Shown: positions 57,503-64,000 of the stretch, one piece after another
How positions within the stretch are numbered: position 1 is the first letter of the stretch
Layout of the letters: every line of letters starts with the position of its first letter
NCBI GenBank assembly: GCA_041748655.1
Contig: JBGTCV010000136.1
Span: 4,884-68,883, forward strand
Source: Leptofilum sp041748655
Lineage (GTDB): Bacteria; Chloroflexota; Anaerolineae; Promineifilales; Promineifilaceae
Direction: 5' to 3'
Length of the DNA stretch: 64,000 bases
Made by a program: the position numbers and the translations under genes
The notes under the pieces: model-generated
What the model saw: only the letters and a program-made list of their open reading frames with translations
What the model was told of the DNA's origin: nothing
The model's database searches: none

Positions 57503-58162
57503 TTAGGGGCAAATGGGGTTAAAACCGAGCGGGCCAAGGACGATTTCCCAGAACGGCCGTAATCCACCACAATACAGCAGCCGCCCTTGCTCGTAATTGT
57601 CCAGTGCCACCACGCTGCCCGCGCACAGCAGGCAGGCCAGCAGCAGCAGAAAGCCACAGCCAATGAGAATACGGTTGCGGTTGGGAGAAACGGCCGTTTC
57701 CGGCGCGTCGAACTCATCAAAGGCAGCAGCTGGGGCGCCTGGCCGGGGCGTGGGAAAGCTGCCCGGCTGGGCGTAGACAGGGGCCGGTTCCGGCGGCAGC
57801 GATGGGGTGGGCACATCGTCTGCGGGTGAGTAGATCATTTCCGAGGGCATGCCTGCGGCCCAGTAACGCAACTGCATCGTGTCGCCAAACTCCAAAGAAT
57901 CGCCATGTTGCAGGGCTGTGGGTTGGTTCAGGCGGATACCGTTGACAAAGGTGCCGTTGGTGCTGCCCAAATCTTCTACCACGTAGCCGCCCCCCTGCGG
58001 TGTAATCTGGGCGTGTCTGCGGGACATCTCGGCGTCGTTGATGACAATGCCGTTGTTGGCCGAACGGCCGATGGTTTGCGGCGCATTGCCCAGAGAAAAA
58101 ATCTGTCCTGGCTCTGGCCCTTGTTCTATAACCAGGCGAGCGGCCGTTTGGTTGGCATCCAT
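57503..58162 (-). CDS. FHA-domain protein with C-terminal membrane helix
   Basis: 219 residues. FHA domain at about 10-100: QTIGRSANNGIVINDAEMSRRHAQI and VEDLGSTNGTFVNGIRL contain the phosphothreonine-binding residues (GR, S, RH, N). A Pro-rich linker (115-160) leads to one membrane helix (about 165-190, ILIGCGFLLLLACLLCAGSVV) and a short outside tail. It likely docks phosphorylated partners at the membrane; no Ser/Thr kinase is adjacent. Confidence 0.9.
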   Translation of the reverse strand: MDANQTAARLVIEQGPEPGQIFSLGNAPQTIGRSANNGIVINDAEMSRRHAQITPQGGGYVVEDLGSTNGTFVNGIRLNQPTALQHGDSLEFGDTMQLRYWAAGMPSEMIYSPADDVPTPSLPPEPAPVYAQPGSFPTPRPGAPAAAFDEFDAPETAVSPNRNRILIGCGFLLLLACLLCAGSVVALDNYEQGRLLYCGGLRPFWEIVLGPLGFNPICP

Positions 58163-58257
58163 AACAATCTCCTGAGAGTTGGTGAAGAAAAGATGGCGGA
58201 GTATAAAAATAAAGGGTTCTGTTTGTCAATGCAGATTTTTGGCGTATCCTCTGTGGC

Positions 58258-58608
58258 ATGACGATTATTTTACATATTACCACACAAGAGGCGTGGCAAA
58301 CGGCCGTTGCCGCCGGGGAATACTGCGCCGATTCATTGGCCAGCGAAGGTTTTATCCACTGCTCCACCGTTGAGCAGGTCCTGCTGCCCGCCAACCAACT
58401 GTACGCCGGGCAAACTGGCCTCATTCTGCTCACCATCGACCCAACCAAACTCACGGCAAAGTTGGTCTACGAAGATTGCTACGAAAGCGGCCAGGCATTC
58501 CCCCACATCTACGGCCCGCTCAACCTGGACGCCGTTACTGGTTTCATTGAATTCCCAACCAATCCAGACGGCACCTTCGCTCTTCCCGCCGAACTTAACA
58601 TAACGTGA
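58258..58608 (+). CDS. DUF952 family protein
   Basis: 116 residues, family length. The start ILHITTQEAWQTAVAAGEY and the following FIHCSTVEQVLLPANQLYAGQ are typical of DUF952, related to ADP-ribosyl-type folds but of unknown function. The short segment YESGQAFPHIYGPLNLDAV closes the domain. It is 4 bp before the next gene, which may be co-transcribed. Confidence 0.88.
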   Translation: MTIILHITTQEAWQTAVAAGEYCADSLASEGFIHCSTVEQVLLPANQLYAGQTGLILLTIDPTKLTAKLVYEDCYESGQAFPHIYGPLNLDAVTGFIEFPTNPDGTFALPAELNIT

Positions 58609-58611
58609 CCG

Positions 58612-59109
58612 ATGATTAATCTTCTAAAGTTTATGGGGAAGTGGTTAAGCATTGGCCTATTGGCTGCTCTCTTAATTTGCTCTTTGTTTTTGATGGGGTT
58701 CATCGGAATCGTGTATTATGCTCAATCAAGCGCCTATGCTTTAGCTCCATCTGAATACCCAAATAGTGAACTGTTAGAAAAGTGGCAAAGTGGTGGTCCG
58801 GATTCAATGTGGGATCGACGTACATACCGAACTTCCGACAATGTGGACGAAGTTTTTCTATTTTTTGAAGAGCAGATGCCGGGTTTTGAGAGAGAAAGTG
58901 ATTCAGAGATGACAACAGGGGCTTATTATAATTTTGCCCAAAACAGCAACTGGGTGGCAAGACATGCTGCTGAATTTGCCTGCACGAGTTTGTATTGTAT
59001 AGAGGATTCAGCATTAACTTATCCAAGTGCAAGCATAAAGTTTTATCCAGCTCCGGATGATTCAACAGGTACTTTAATTGAAGTTTGGATAAGTTGGCCT
59101 GCCCCTTGA
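58612..59109 (+). CDS. Hypothetical membrane-anchored protein, AT-rich
   Basis: 165 residues, unrecognised. One N-terminal membrane helix (about 14-37, IGLLAALLICSLFLMGFIGIVYYA) and an extracytoplasmic part with two Cys (FACTSLYCIED) that may form a disulfide. The DNA is clearly lower in GC than its neighbours, uses more AT-ending codons, and contains no ACGGCCGT palindrome. These features suggest recent acquisition. Function unknown. Confidence 0.72.
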   Translation: MINLLKFMGKWLSIGLLAALLICSLFLMGFIGIVYYAQSSAYALAPSEYPNSELLEKWQSGGPDSMWDRRTYRTSDNVDEVFLFFEEQMPGFERESDSEMTTGAYYNFAQNSNWVARHAAEFACTSLYCIEDSALTYPSASIKFYPAPDDSTGTLIEVWISWPAP

Positions 59110-59127
59110 CATTTTACTTTATTACAT

Positions 59128-60444
59128 ATGGCTACTGATACTCCAAAAAACGTTCGCAATCTTGTTTTATATGAAATTTACGTGCGCAATCACGGGCCTA
59201 ACGGCACGTTTGCCGATGTGACCAAAGATTTGCCCCGCATCCGGGAAATGGGTGTGGATGTTATCTGGTTTATGCCTATTCACCCCATTGGCCAGCTGAA
59301 CAAAAAGGGCGGCCTGGGCTGCCCGTACTCGATTCAGGATTATTTTGAGGTTAATCCAGAGTATGGCACCAAGCGGGAGTTTGAGCTGCTGGTGCAGTAT
59401 GCCCACGCTCTGGGGCTGAAGGTGATGATCGACGTGGTGTACAACCACACCGCCCACGACGCCGTGACGGTGCAAACCCACCCGGAATGGTACCATCGCA
59501 ATGAAAACGGCCGTCCCACCACCACCGTGCCCGAATGGAGCGACATCATCGACCTGGTGTATGATGATCCGGCGCTGTGGAATTACCTGATCGACGCCCT
59601 GAAGATGTGGGTGAAACTGGGAGTGGATGGCTTTCGCTGCGATGTGGCCTCTGTGGTGCCGCTGGCCTTTTGGCAGCGTGCCCGGCGCGAAGTGGCCGCC
59701 GTCAAGCCAGACGTGCTCTGGCTGGCGGAGAGCGTTCACACTGGCTTTGTCATCGATCGGCGGGCGCGGGGGCTAACTGCCCATTCCGATGGCGAAATCC
59801 ATGAAGCGTTCGATTTGTCCTACGATTACGATATCTGGCCTTTGTGGGAGCGGGCAGTGGCTGACCCAACGGCCGTTTCCGCCTATCTCACCGCCCTCTG
59901 GTACCAAAAAGGGATCTACCCCGCCCACACCGTAAAGATGCGCTGCGTCGAAAACCATGACCAGCCGCGCATCATGCGGCGGGCTGCCAGCCGGGCACAG
60001 GCGCTGGCCTGGACCGCGTTCCAGGCGTTCAACGAGGGGGCGTTTCTGATCTACGCCGGGCAGGAATCTGAAGAGACGCGCACCCCCGATCTGTTCGACA
60101 TCGACAAGGTTCGCTGGGGCGGTTATGAGCTGCAATCCTACCTGACGAAGTTGTGCCAGCTGAAGAAGGAGCCGGTGCTGCTAGACGGCCGTTTCACCCT
60201 GCTCACCCCACAACCCGCCATTACTGCGCTGTGGCAGGCGGAAAATGAAGGGCTGTATGGTGTCTTCAACGTGGCGGGGGTGGTCGAGGTGCAGCCGACG
60301 CCGCTGCCGGATGGGGCGTATTTGGATATTTTGAGCCAAACGGCCGTTCCAGTGCGTGATGGGCAGATGGCGGTGCCGGATACGGCCGTTATTCTCCGCT
60401 TCCCCGGTATGTTGGCAGAAGTTGGCCCCAAAATTTGGCTGTGA
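59128..60444 (+). CDS. GH13 alpha-amylase-family enzyme
   Basis: 438 residues, cytoplasmic, no signal. TIM-barrel catalytic residues of GH13: Asp in DGFRCDVAS (about 169-177), Glu in WLAESVH, and Asp in CVENHDQPRI; conserved VMIDVVYNHTAHD. A short C-terminal beta domain (350-438) is present, with no extra N-terminal domain. It acts on alpha-glucosidic links, probably maltodextrin or a related sugar; which one cannot be told. Four ACGGCCGT copies. Confidence 0.92.
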   Translation: MATDTPKNVRNLVLYEIYVRNHGPNGTFADVTKDLPRIREMGVDVIWFMPIHPIGQLNKKGGLGCPYSIQDYFEVNPEYGTKREFELLVQYAHALGLKVMIDVVYNHTAHDAVTVQTHPEWYHRNENGRPTTTVPEWSDIIDLVYDDPALWNYLIDALKMWVKLGVDGFRCDVASVVPLAFWQRARREVAAVKPDVLWLAESVHTGFVIDRRARGLTAHSDGEIHEAFDLSYDYDIWPLWERAVADPTAVSAYLTALWYQKGIYPAHTVKMRCVENHDQPRIMRRAASRAQALAWTAFQAFNEGAFLIYAGQESEETRTPDLFDIDKVRWGGYELQSYLTKLCQLKKEPVLLDGRFTLLTPQPAITALWQAENEGLYGVFNVAGVVEVQPTPLPDGAYLDILSQTAVPVRDGQMAVPDTAVILRFPGMLAEVGPKIWL

Positions 60445-60524
60445 CCGGTGGCCCGACTTCCCACGCCTTCACGATTATGTTAAAATGATTCGCATCGTTA
60501 TGTATATTTCGTAGGGAAAGCAGT

Positions 60525-62312
60525 ATGGCGGATAAAGTTGACTTTTTACACCAGCATCCGCTCTTCCAGGATTTTACGGAAGAGCAGATTGAGGCGCTGG
60601 CCCAAATTACGGATGAGCTGCGCTACGAAAATGGGGCGATGGTTGCTTACCAGGGGGACGTGGCGGATAGTTTGTACATTGTGAAAAGCGGCCGTTTGTA
60701 TGCCGAAACGCGCCAGAACGACATCGAAAGTGGCTCCTACGTCGTGAGCAGCCACAATTATCTGGTGCAGGATTATTTTGGCGACGACTGGATGTTTGAG
60801 CCAAACGTCTACCCCGCCAACATCAAAGCCAAATCGCACCAGGACAAGCCCGCCATTTTGCTCAAGATCAAAGGCACCAATTTTGTCCGCTTCCTCAACC
60901 AATACCCGGAAGCCCTGCCCGCGTTGCAAACCGTTACCGAAGAGGATGACGAAGGTAACGAAGTGGTCAAAGCGGGTCTTTCCCCGTACGCTTATGAGGA
61001 AGCCCAAAAACTGTTTTCTAAAGCCAAACGGCGGCACACCGTCATTAGCATTTTGCCCGATGAGTTGGTGGAATACAGCGCCCGGCGCAGCCGCCTTTAT
61101 CTGCTGGTAGAAATATTTTTCCCCGTTTTAGCGCTGCTGATTCTAACTCCTCTGGCTTATCTCTTTTTTATTTCTCAGCCCATAGACAGCTTCATTTACC
61201 GACTGCGCTTTGGTGTGCCGGGCTTCATATTCATCATTTTGCTGCTGATTGTTTTGTTTTTGGTGCTGGATTGGTCCAATGACTATTTTCTCATCACCAA
61301 CAAGCGTGTGGTACACCGCGAGTTTGATCTGCGCACTTTTCGGGTTGACATAAAAACGGCACGGATTGATCAGGTGCAAAGTGTCGAGATTGCCAAACCG
61401 ACGCTTATCACCAATTTATTCAACTTCGGCACGGCCCGCATTACCACAGCGTCGGCCTTTGGCACCATCTATTTCGACAATATCGACAATCCGATCATTG
61501 TGAAAGAGACGCTGGATCGATTTAGCAAGCTGGTAAAAGCGCTGGACGCCAGCCGGGAACAGTCGCTGCTGCGGCAGACGTTTGGCGAACATTTTGCAGT
61601 CCAGCCACAGTATGAACCGATCGGCGAAAAAGCGACGCCGCTGCCGCCGCTCAAGCCAGCGCACAAGGACAACCTCTGGTTCCGCTTTCGTGATCGTTAT
61701 TACTGGCGGGTGGAGGAAGAAGACTCTATCACTTACCGTAAACATTTCCTGGTGCTGATTATTGAATCAGCTATTCCCTTGGGTTTAGCGGTGCTGGGTG
61801 TGGTTATAACGTTTGTCCTCATCCGTTATTTTCAATTTACCTTTCGCCAACTGCTGCCCGCTTTGATTTTGGGCTATTCGCTCGATATTTTGTGGCTTAT
61901 CTGGCGGGCTGAGGATTGGCGCAACGATATGTTCCAGCTGACGGACCGGTTGATTATAGATATTGATAGACGGCCGTTTGGCTTCGGTGAAAGTCGGAAA
62001 CAGGCGCTGCTGAGCAATATCCAAAACGTCAACGCCTACACCCCTGGTCTGATCCACACCATCTTTAACTATGGCAGCGTGGAAATTGAAACGGCCGGGG
62101 CTGAAAGCAACCTTGTTTTTGAAGATATTCCTTACCCCAGCGTGATCCAGAGCGACATTTTTGCCCAGCTGGAAAACATGCTAGAGCAGCAGCAGCGCGG
62201 CCAGCGCGGTACTCGCCACAAAGAGTATGCCCTGCTGATGGACGTCTACAAGCAAACGGTGGAGCAAGATCGCATCCCCGACCGCACGCCTGGCGAAGTG
62301 CCACCTCTTTGA
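60525..62312 (+). CDS. cNMP-binding domain membrane protein with two bacterial PH-like (bPH2) domains
   Basis: 595 residues. Residues ~15-125 are a cyclic nucleotide-binding (CAP-like) domain: FTEEQIEALAQITDELRYENGAMVAYQGDVADSLYIVKSG. Then two membrane segments (about 190-245), a bPH2/DUF304 domain (about 250-340, DYFLITNKRVVHRE; GTARITTASAFGTIYFDNID), a second helix pair (about 405-460), and a second bPH2 domain (about 465-560, QLTDRLIIDIDRRPF). The arrangement is unusual. It could couple a soluble ligand to a membrane process. The family is uncharacterised as far as I know. Confidence 0.82.
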   Translation: MADKVDFLHQHPLFQDFTEEQIEALAQITDELRYENGAMVAYQGDVADSLYIVKSGRLYAETRQNDIESGSYVVSSHNYLVQDYFGDDWMFEPNVYPANIKAKSHQDKPAILLKIKGTNFVRFLNQYPEALPALQTVTEEDDEGNEVVKAGLSPYAYEEAQKLFSKAKRRHTVISILPDELVEYSARRSRLYLLVEIFFPVLALLILTPLAYLFFISQPIDSFIYRLRFGVPGFIFIILLLIVLFLVLDWSNDYFLITNKRVVHREFDLRTFRVDIKTARIDQVQSVEIAKPTLITNLFNFGTARITTASAFGTIYFDNIDNPIIVKETLDRFSKLVKALDASREQSLLRQTFGEHFAVQPQYEPIGEKATPLPPLKPAHKDNLWFRFRDRYYWRVEEEDSITYRKHFLVLIIESAIPLGLAVLGVVITFVLIRYFQFTFRQLLPALILGYSLDILWLIWRAEDWRNDMFQLTDRLIIDIDRRPFGFGESRKQALLSNIQNVNAYTPGLIHTIFNYGSVEIETAGAESNLVFEDIPYPSVIQSDIFAQLENMLEQQQRGQRGTRHKEYALLMDVYKQTVEQDRIPDRTPGEVPPL

Positions 62313-62315
62313 GTA

Positions 62316-62402
62316 AAGGAGTTTGCAAGTCTGCGAGTGTGCAAGTCAAAACCTGCCACTTTTCACTTTTCACCTTTCACTCACCCACCCGCCACTCGCC
62401 CA
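62316..62402. repeat. Iterated words upstream of def
   Basis: GAGTTTGCAAGTCTGCGAGT and GTGCAAGT words are followed by CACTTTTCACTTTTCACC and CACTCGCC-like words. It has the same composite style as 9805-9842 and the right part of 34530-34608. Confidence 0.5.
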
Positions 62403-62449
62403 CAAAATTAGCTTGAACCTTTTCCCAATTCCGCAGATAATACGGCACT

Positions 62450-63046
62450 ATGACTGAATTACAGATTGTAAAGCTACCCGATGAACTCCTGCGCCAGAAA
62501 GCGCGCTCTATCACCAAATTTGACGACGCGCTGCAAACCCTCATCGACGATATGATTGAGACGATGCGTGTCGCCAACGGCGTGGGGCTGGCGGCCCCGC
62601 AAATCGGGAGGTCGATTCAGTTGGCTGTCATCGAGACATTGCCCAAAATAGACGACGAGGGCAACGATGTTCCCGACTCTCGTGAGCTGTTTGTCATCGC
62701 CAACCCGCGAATTGTGTGGGAATCGCGGGATGTGATAGACGGTATCGAAGGCTGTCTCTCGATTCCGGGCTACGTGGGCGAGGTGGAACGCGCCTATGCC
62801 ATCAGGGTTCGTGCCCAAGACCGTCGGGGCAAGCCGCTCAAGCTGCGCCTGAAAGGGTGGACCGCCCGCATCTTCCAGCACGAAATCGATCATCTCAATG
62901 GCGTTCTCTACATCGACAAGCTCACCGACCGCGAAAAGTTCTGGACCGACGAGGCGTATTACAACATGCGCCAGGAAGAGTTGGAAGAATCTGAAGAAGC
63001 GGAAAAAGATGTAGAAGCAACGGCCGTTCCTGAACCCAACGAATAA
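62450..63046 (+). CDS. def: Peptide deformylase
   Basis: 198 residues. Removes the formyl group from nascent proteins. Motifs: GVGLAAPQIG (motif 1), EGCLSIPG (motif 2, Cys ligand), QHEIDHLNGVLYID (motif 3, HExxH). The C-terminal ~30 residues (EELEESEEAEKDVEA) are an acidic addition beyond the usual length. Complete and apparently active. It is upstream of gatC. Confidence 0.97.
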   Translation: MTELQIVKLPDELLRQKARSITKFDDALQTLIDDMIETMRVANGVGLAAPQIGRSIQLAVIETLPKIDDEGNDVPDSRELFVIANPRIVWESRDVIDGIEGCLSIPGYVGEVERAYAIRVRAQDRRGKPLKLRLKGWTARIFQHEIDHLNGVLYIDKLTDREKFWTDEAYYNMRQEELEESEEAEKDVEATAVPEPNE

Positions 63047-63127
63047 TTTTTACCGCAGAACATGTCTGGTACTCTGCGGTAAAATAACCATTTACAATTA
63101 ACCATTAACCATTCTCAAGGATGTGCC

Positions 63128-63430
63128 ATGTCTCTCACCCTTGCCGATGTTGAAAAAATCGCCCATCTGGCTCGCCTGGAGCTAACCGAAGCCGAAAAGC
63201 AGCAGTACCTGGAACAGCTCTCCGCCATTTTGCATTACGCCGAACGGCTCAACGAGCTGGACCTGACCGGCATTCCCCCCACTTCCCACGCCATTGCCCA
63301 ACAAAATATCATGCGGCCCGACGTGGCCGAGCCATCTCTACCCATGGAAGACCTTCTGCATAACGCCCCGCAGCAAAAAGAAAACCAGTTTGTGGTTCAG
63401 GCGGTGTTGGATGATGGAGGTAGTGCGTAA
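63128..63430 (+). CDS. gatC: Asp/Glu-tRNA amidotransferase subunit C
   Basis: 100 residues. The small subunit that holds GatA and GatB together in GatCAB, which converts Glu-tRNA(Gln) (and often Asp-tRNA(Asn)) to the amide. The N-terminus LTLADVEKIAHLARLELTEAEK and central YAERLNELDLTGIPPTSHA are typical, and the C-terminal VVQAVLDD segment is present. Followed by a repeat and gatA. Confidence 0.94.
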   Translation: MSLTLADVEKIAHLARLELTEAEKQQYLEQLSAILHYAERLNELDLTGIPPTSHAIAQQNIMRPDVAEPSLPMEDLLHNAPQQKENQFVVQAVLDDGGSA

Positions 63431-63492
63431 TTGAGTAATTAGGTAATTGGGTAATTAGCGGGCATTAAAATTACTCAATTACCTAATTACTT
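63429..63492. repeat. AATTGAGT-word hairpin repeat between gatC and gatA
   Basis: TAATTGAGTAATTAGGTAATT, then GGGTAATTAGCGGGCATTAAA, then ATTACTCAATTACCTAATTAC. The arms pair over most of the length. It starts in the gatC stop codon and ends 14 bp before gatA. Confidence 0.75.
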
Positions 63493-63505
63493 CCCCAAAA
63501 CACCA

Positions 63506-64000
63506 ATGGATATTTCAAATCTTTCTTTAGTTGAACTCCGGGCTGCGCTGCGGCGTGGCGAAATGAGCAGCGTTGCCGTGACCGAAGCGATGCTGGACCG
63601 CATTGTGGCGCAGGACAACGATCTGCAAAGCTACCTCACCCTGACGGATGAGATGGCGCTTGAACAGTCGCAGGCCGCCGACGAACGGCTGGCCCACGGT
63701 GAAAGCAGCCCGCTGCTGGGCGTGCCCATCGCCGTCAAGGACATCATCTGCACCGAGGGTGTGCCGACCACGGCCGGCAGCAAAATCCTGGATGGCTTTG
63801 TGCCGCCGTACGACGCCTTTGTGGTGCAGCAGCTGAAAGCGGCTGGAGCCGTCATCCTGGGCAAAACCAACACCGATGAGTTTGCCATGGGCTCCTCCAC
63901 GGAAAACTCCGCCTACTTCACGACGCGCAATCCGTGGGACCACGAGCGGGTGCCGGGTGGCAGCAGCGGCGGCAGCGCGGCGGCCGTGGCGGCGGGCCTG
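63506..64000 (+). CDS. gatA: Glu-tRNA(Gln) amidotransferase subunit A, 5' portion
   Basis: The right edge cuts the gene; 165 codons are seen from ATG 63506. Amidase-signature enzyme that releases ammonia from glutamine or asparagine for GatB. Visible: GVPIAVKDI with the catalytic Lys (K78) and the Ser-rich loop VPGGSSGGSAAAVAAG (about 149-164) holding the cis-Ser and the start of the catalytic Ser region. Operon with gatC. Nothing odd so far. Confidence 0.96.
   Translation, partial: MDISNLSLVELRAALRRGEMSSVAVTEAMLDRIVAQDNDLQSYLTLTDEMALEQSQAADERLAHGESSPLLGVPIAVKDIICTEGVPTTAGSKILDGFVPPYDAFVVQQLKAAGAVILGKTNTDEFAMGSSTENSAYFTTRNPWDHERVPGGSSGGSAAAVAAGL

Noticed and set aside
1..64000. Prophage, insertion sequence or integrative element
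   Set aside because: No transposase, integrase or phage gene could be recognised anywhere in the window.

Overview
The window looks like a chromosomal segment of a Chloroflexota bacterium, probably Anaerolineae-like. This assignment is an inference. It rests on the gene mix (class II ribonucleotide reductase with NrdR, a DHH-CBS-nucleotidyltransferase fusion, many Thr/Pro-linker lipoproteins) and on moderately GC-rich DNA. I see no prophage, transposase, CRISPR array or rRNA. The region is mostly housekeeping.

Layout. 1-2785: the 3' end of a rodA/ftsW-type gene, gltX and a tRNA-Gln. 2867-9484: an ECF sigma/anti-sigma pair, a slipin, an M28 peptidase lipoprotein, a UPF0173 hydrolase, a lytic transglycosylase and an unknown membrane protein. 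9860-20875: the DHH-CBS-poly(A)/CCA polymerase fusion, a LuxR-type regulator with a degenerate receiver, a glycine-zipper protein, a PEP/pyruvate-binding protein, a HIT protein, a LysM/M23 lipoprotein, a DUF2344 protein and a phosphodiester glycosidase-like lipoprotein. 20958-23852: nrdJ and nrdR. 24269-42198 (minus strand): a nearly complete division and cell wall (dcw) cluster, in transcription order mraZ, rsmH, ftsL-like, ftsI, murF, mraY, murD, ftsW, murG, a CvpA-like gene, murC, murB, ddl, ftsQ, ftsA, ftsZ. murE is absent. Four GTGG boxes at exact 10-bp spacing lie upstream of mraZ. 42555-49023: nucleoside phosphorylase, EamA transporter, Calx-beta secreted protein, clpP, tig, tRNA-Leu. 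49140-62312: amidohydrolase, double-Nudix protein, MEMO-family protein, M1 peptidase, a second ECF/anti-sigma module with MscS, LysM and FHA proteins, small unknowns, a GH13 enzyme and a cNMP/PH-domain membrane protein. 62450-64000: def, gatC and the start of gatA.

How the genes work together. The dcw block carries out peptidoglycan precursor synthesis (murC, murD, murF, ddl, murB), lipid-linked steps (mraY, murG) and septation (fts genes). GltX, tRNA-Gln and GatC/GatA are what an indirect Glu-tRNA(Gln) amidation route would need. Def, Tig and ClpP handle nascent and misfolded proteins.

The most striking signal is not a gene. The 8-bp palindrome ACGGCCGT, usually extended to AACGGCCGTT, occurs about 100 times by my manual count. 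It appears in both coding and intergenic DNA, in all reading frames, roughly every 600-700 bp. Chance would give only one or two copies. A second layer is a set of intergenic hairpin repeats, each built from iterated short words (for example AATTGAGT or CAGTAATCAGT) followed by their reverse complement. They sit in many gene gaps, including several within the dcw operon, and one has apparently been captured in frame inside the CCA-polymerase gene.
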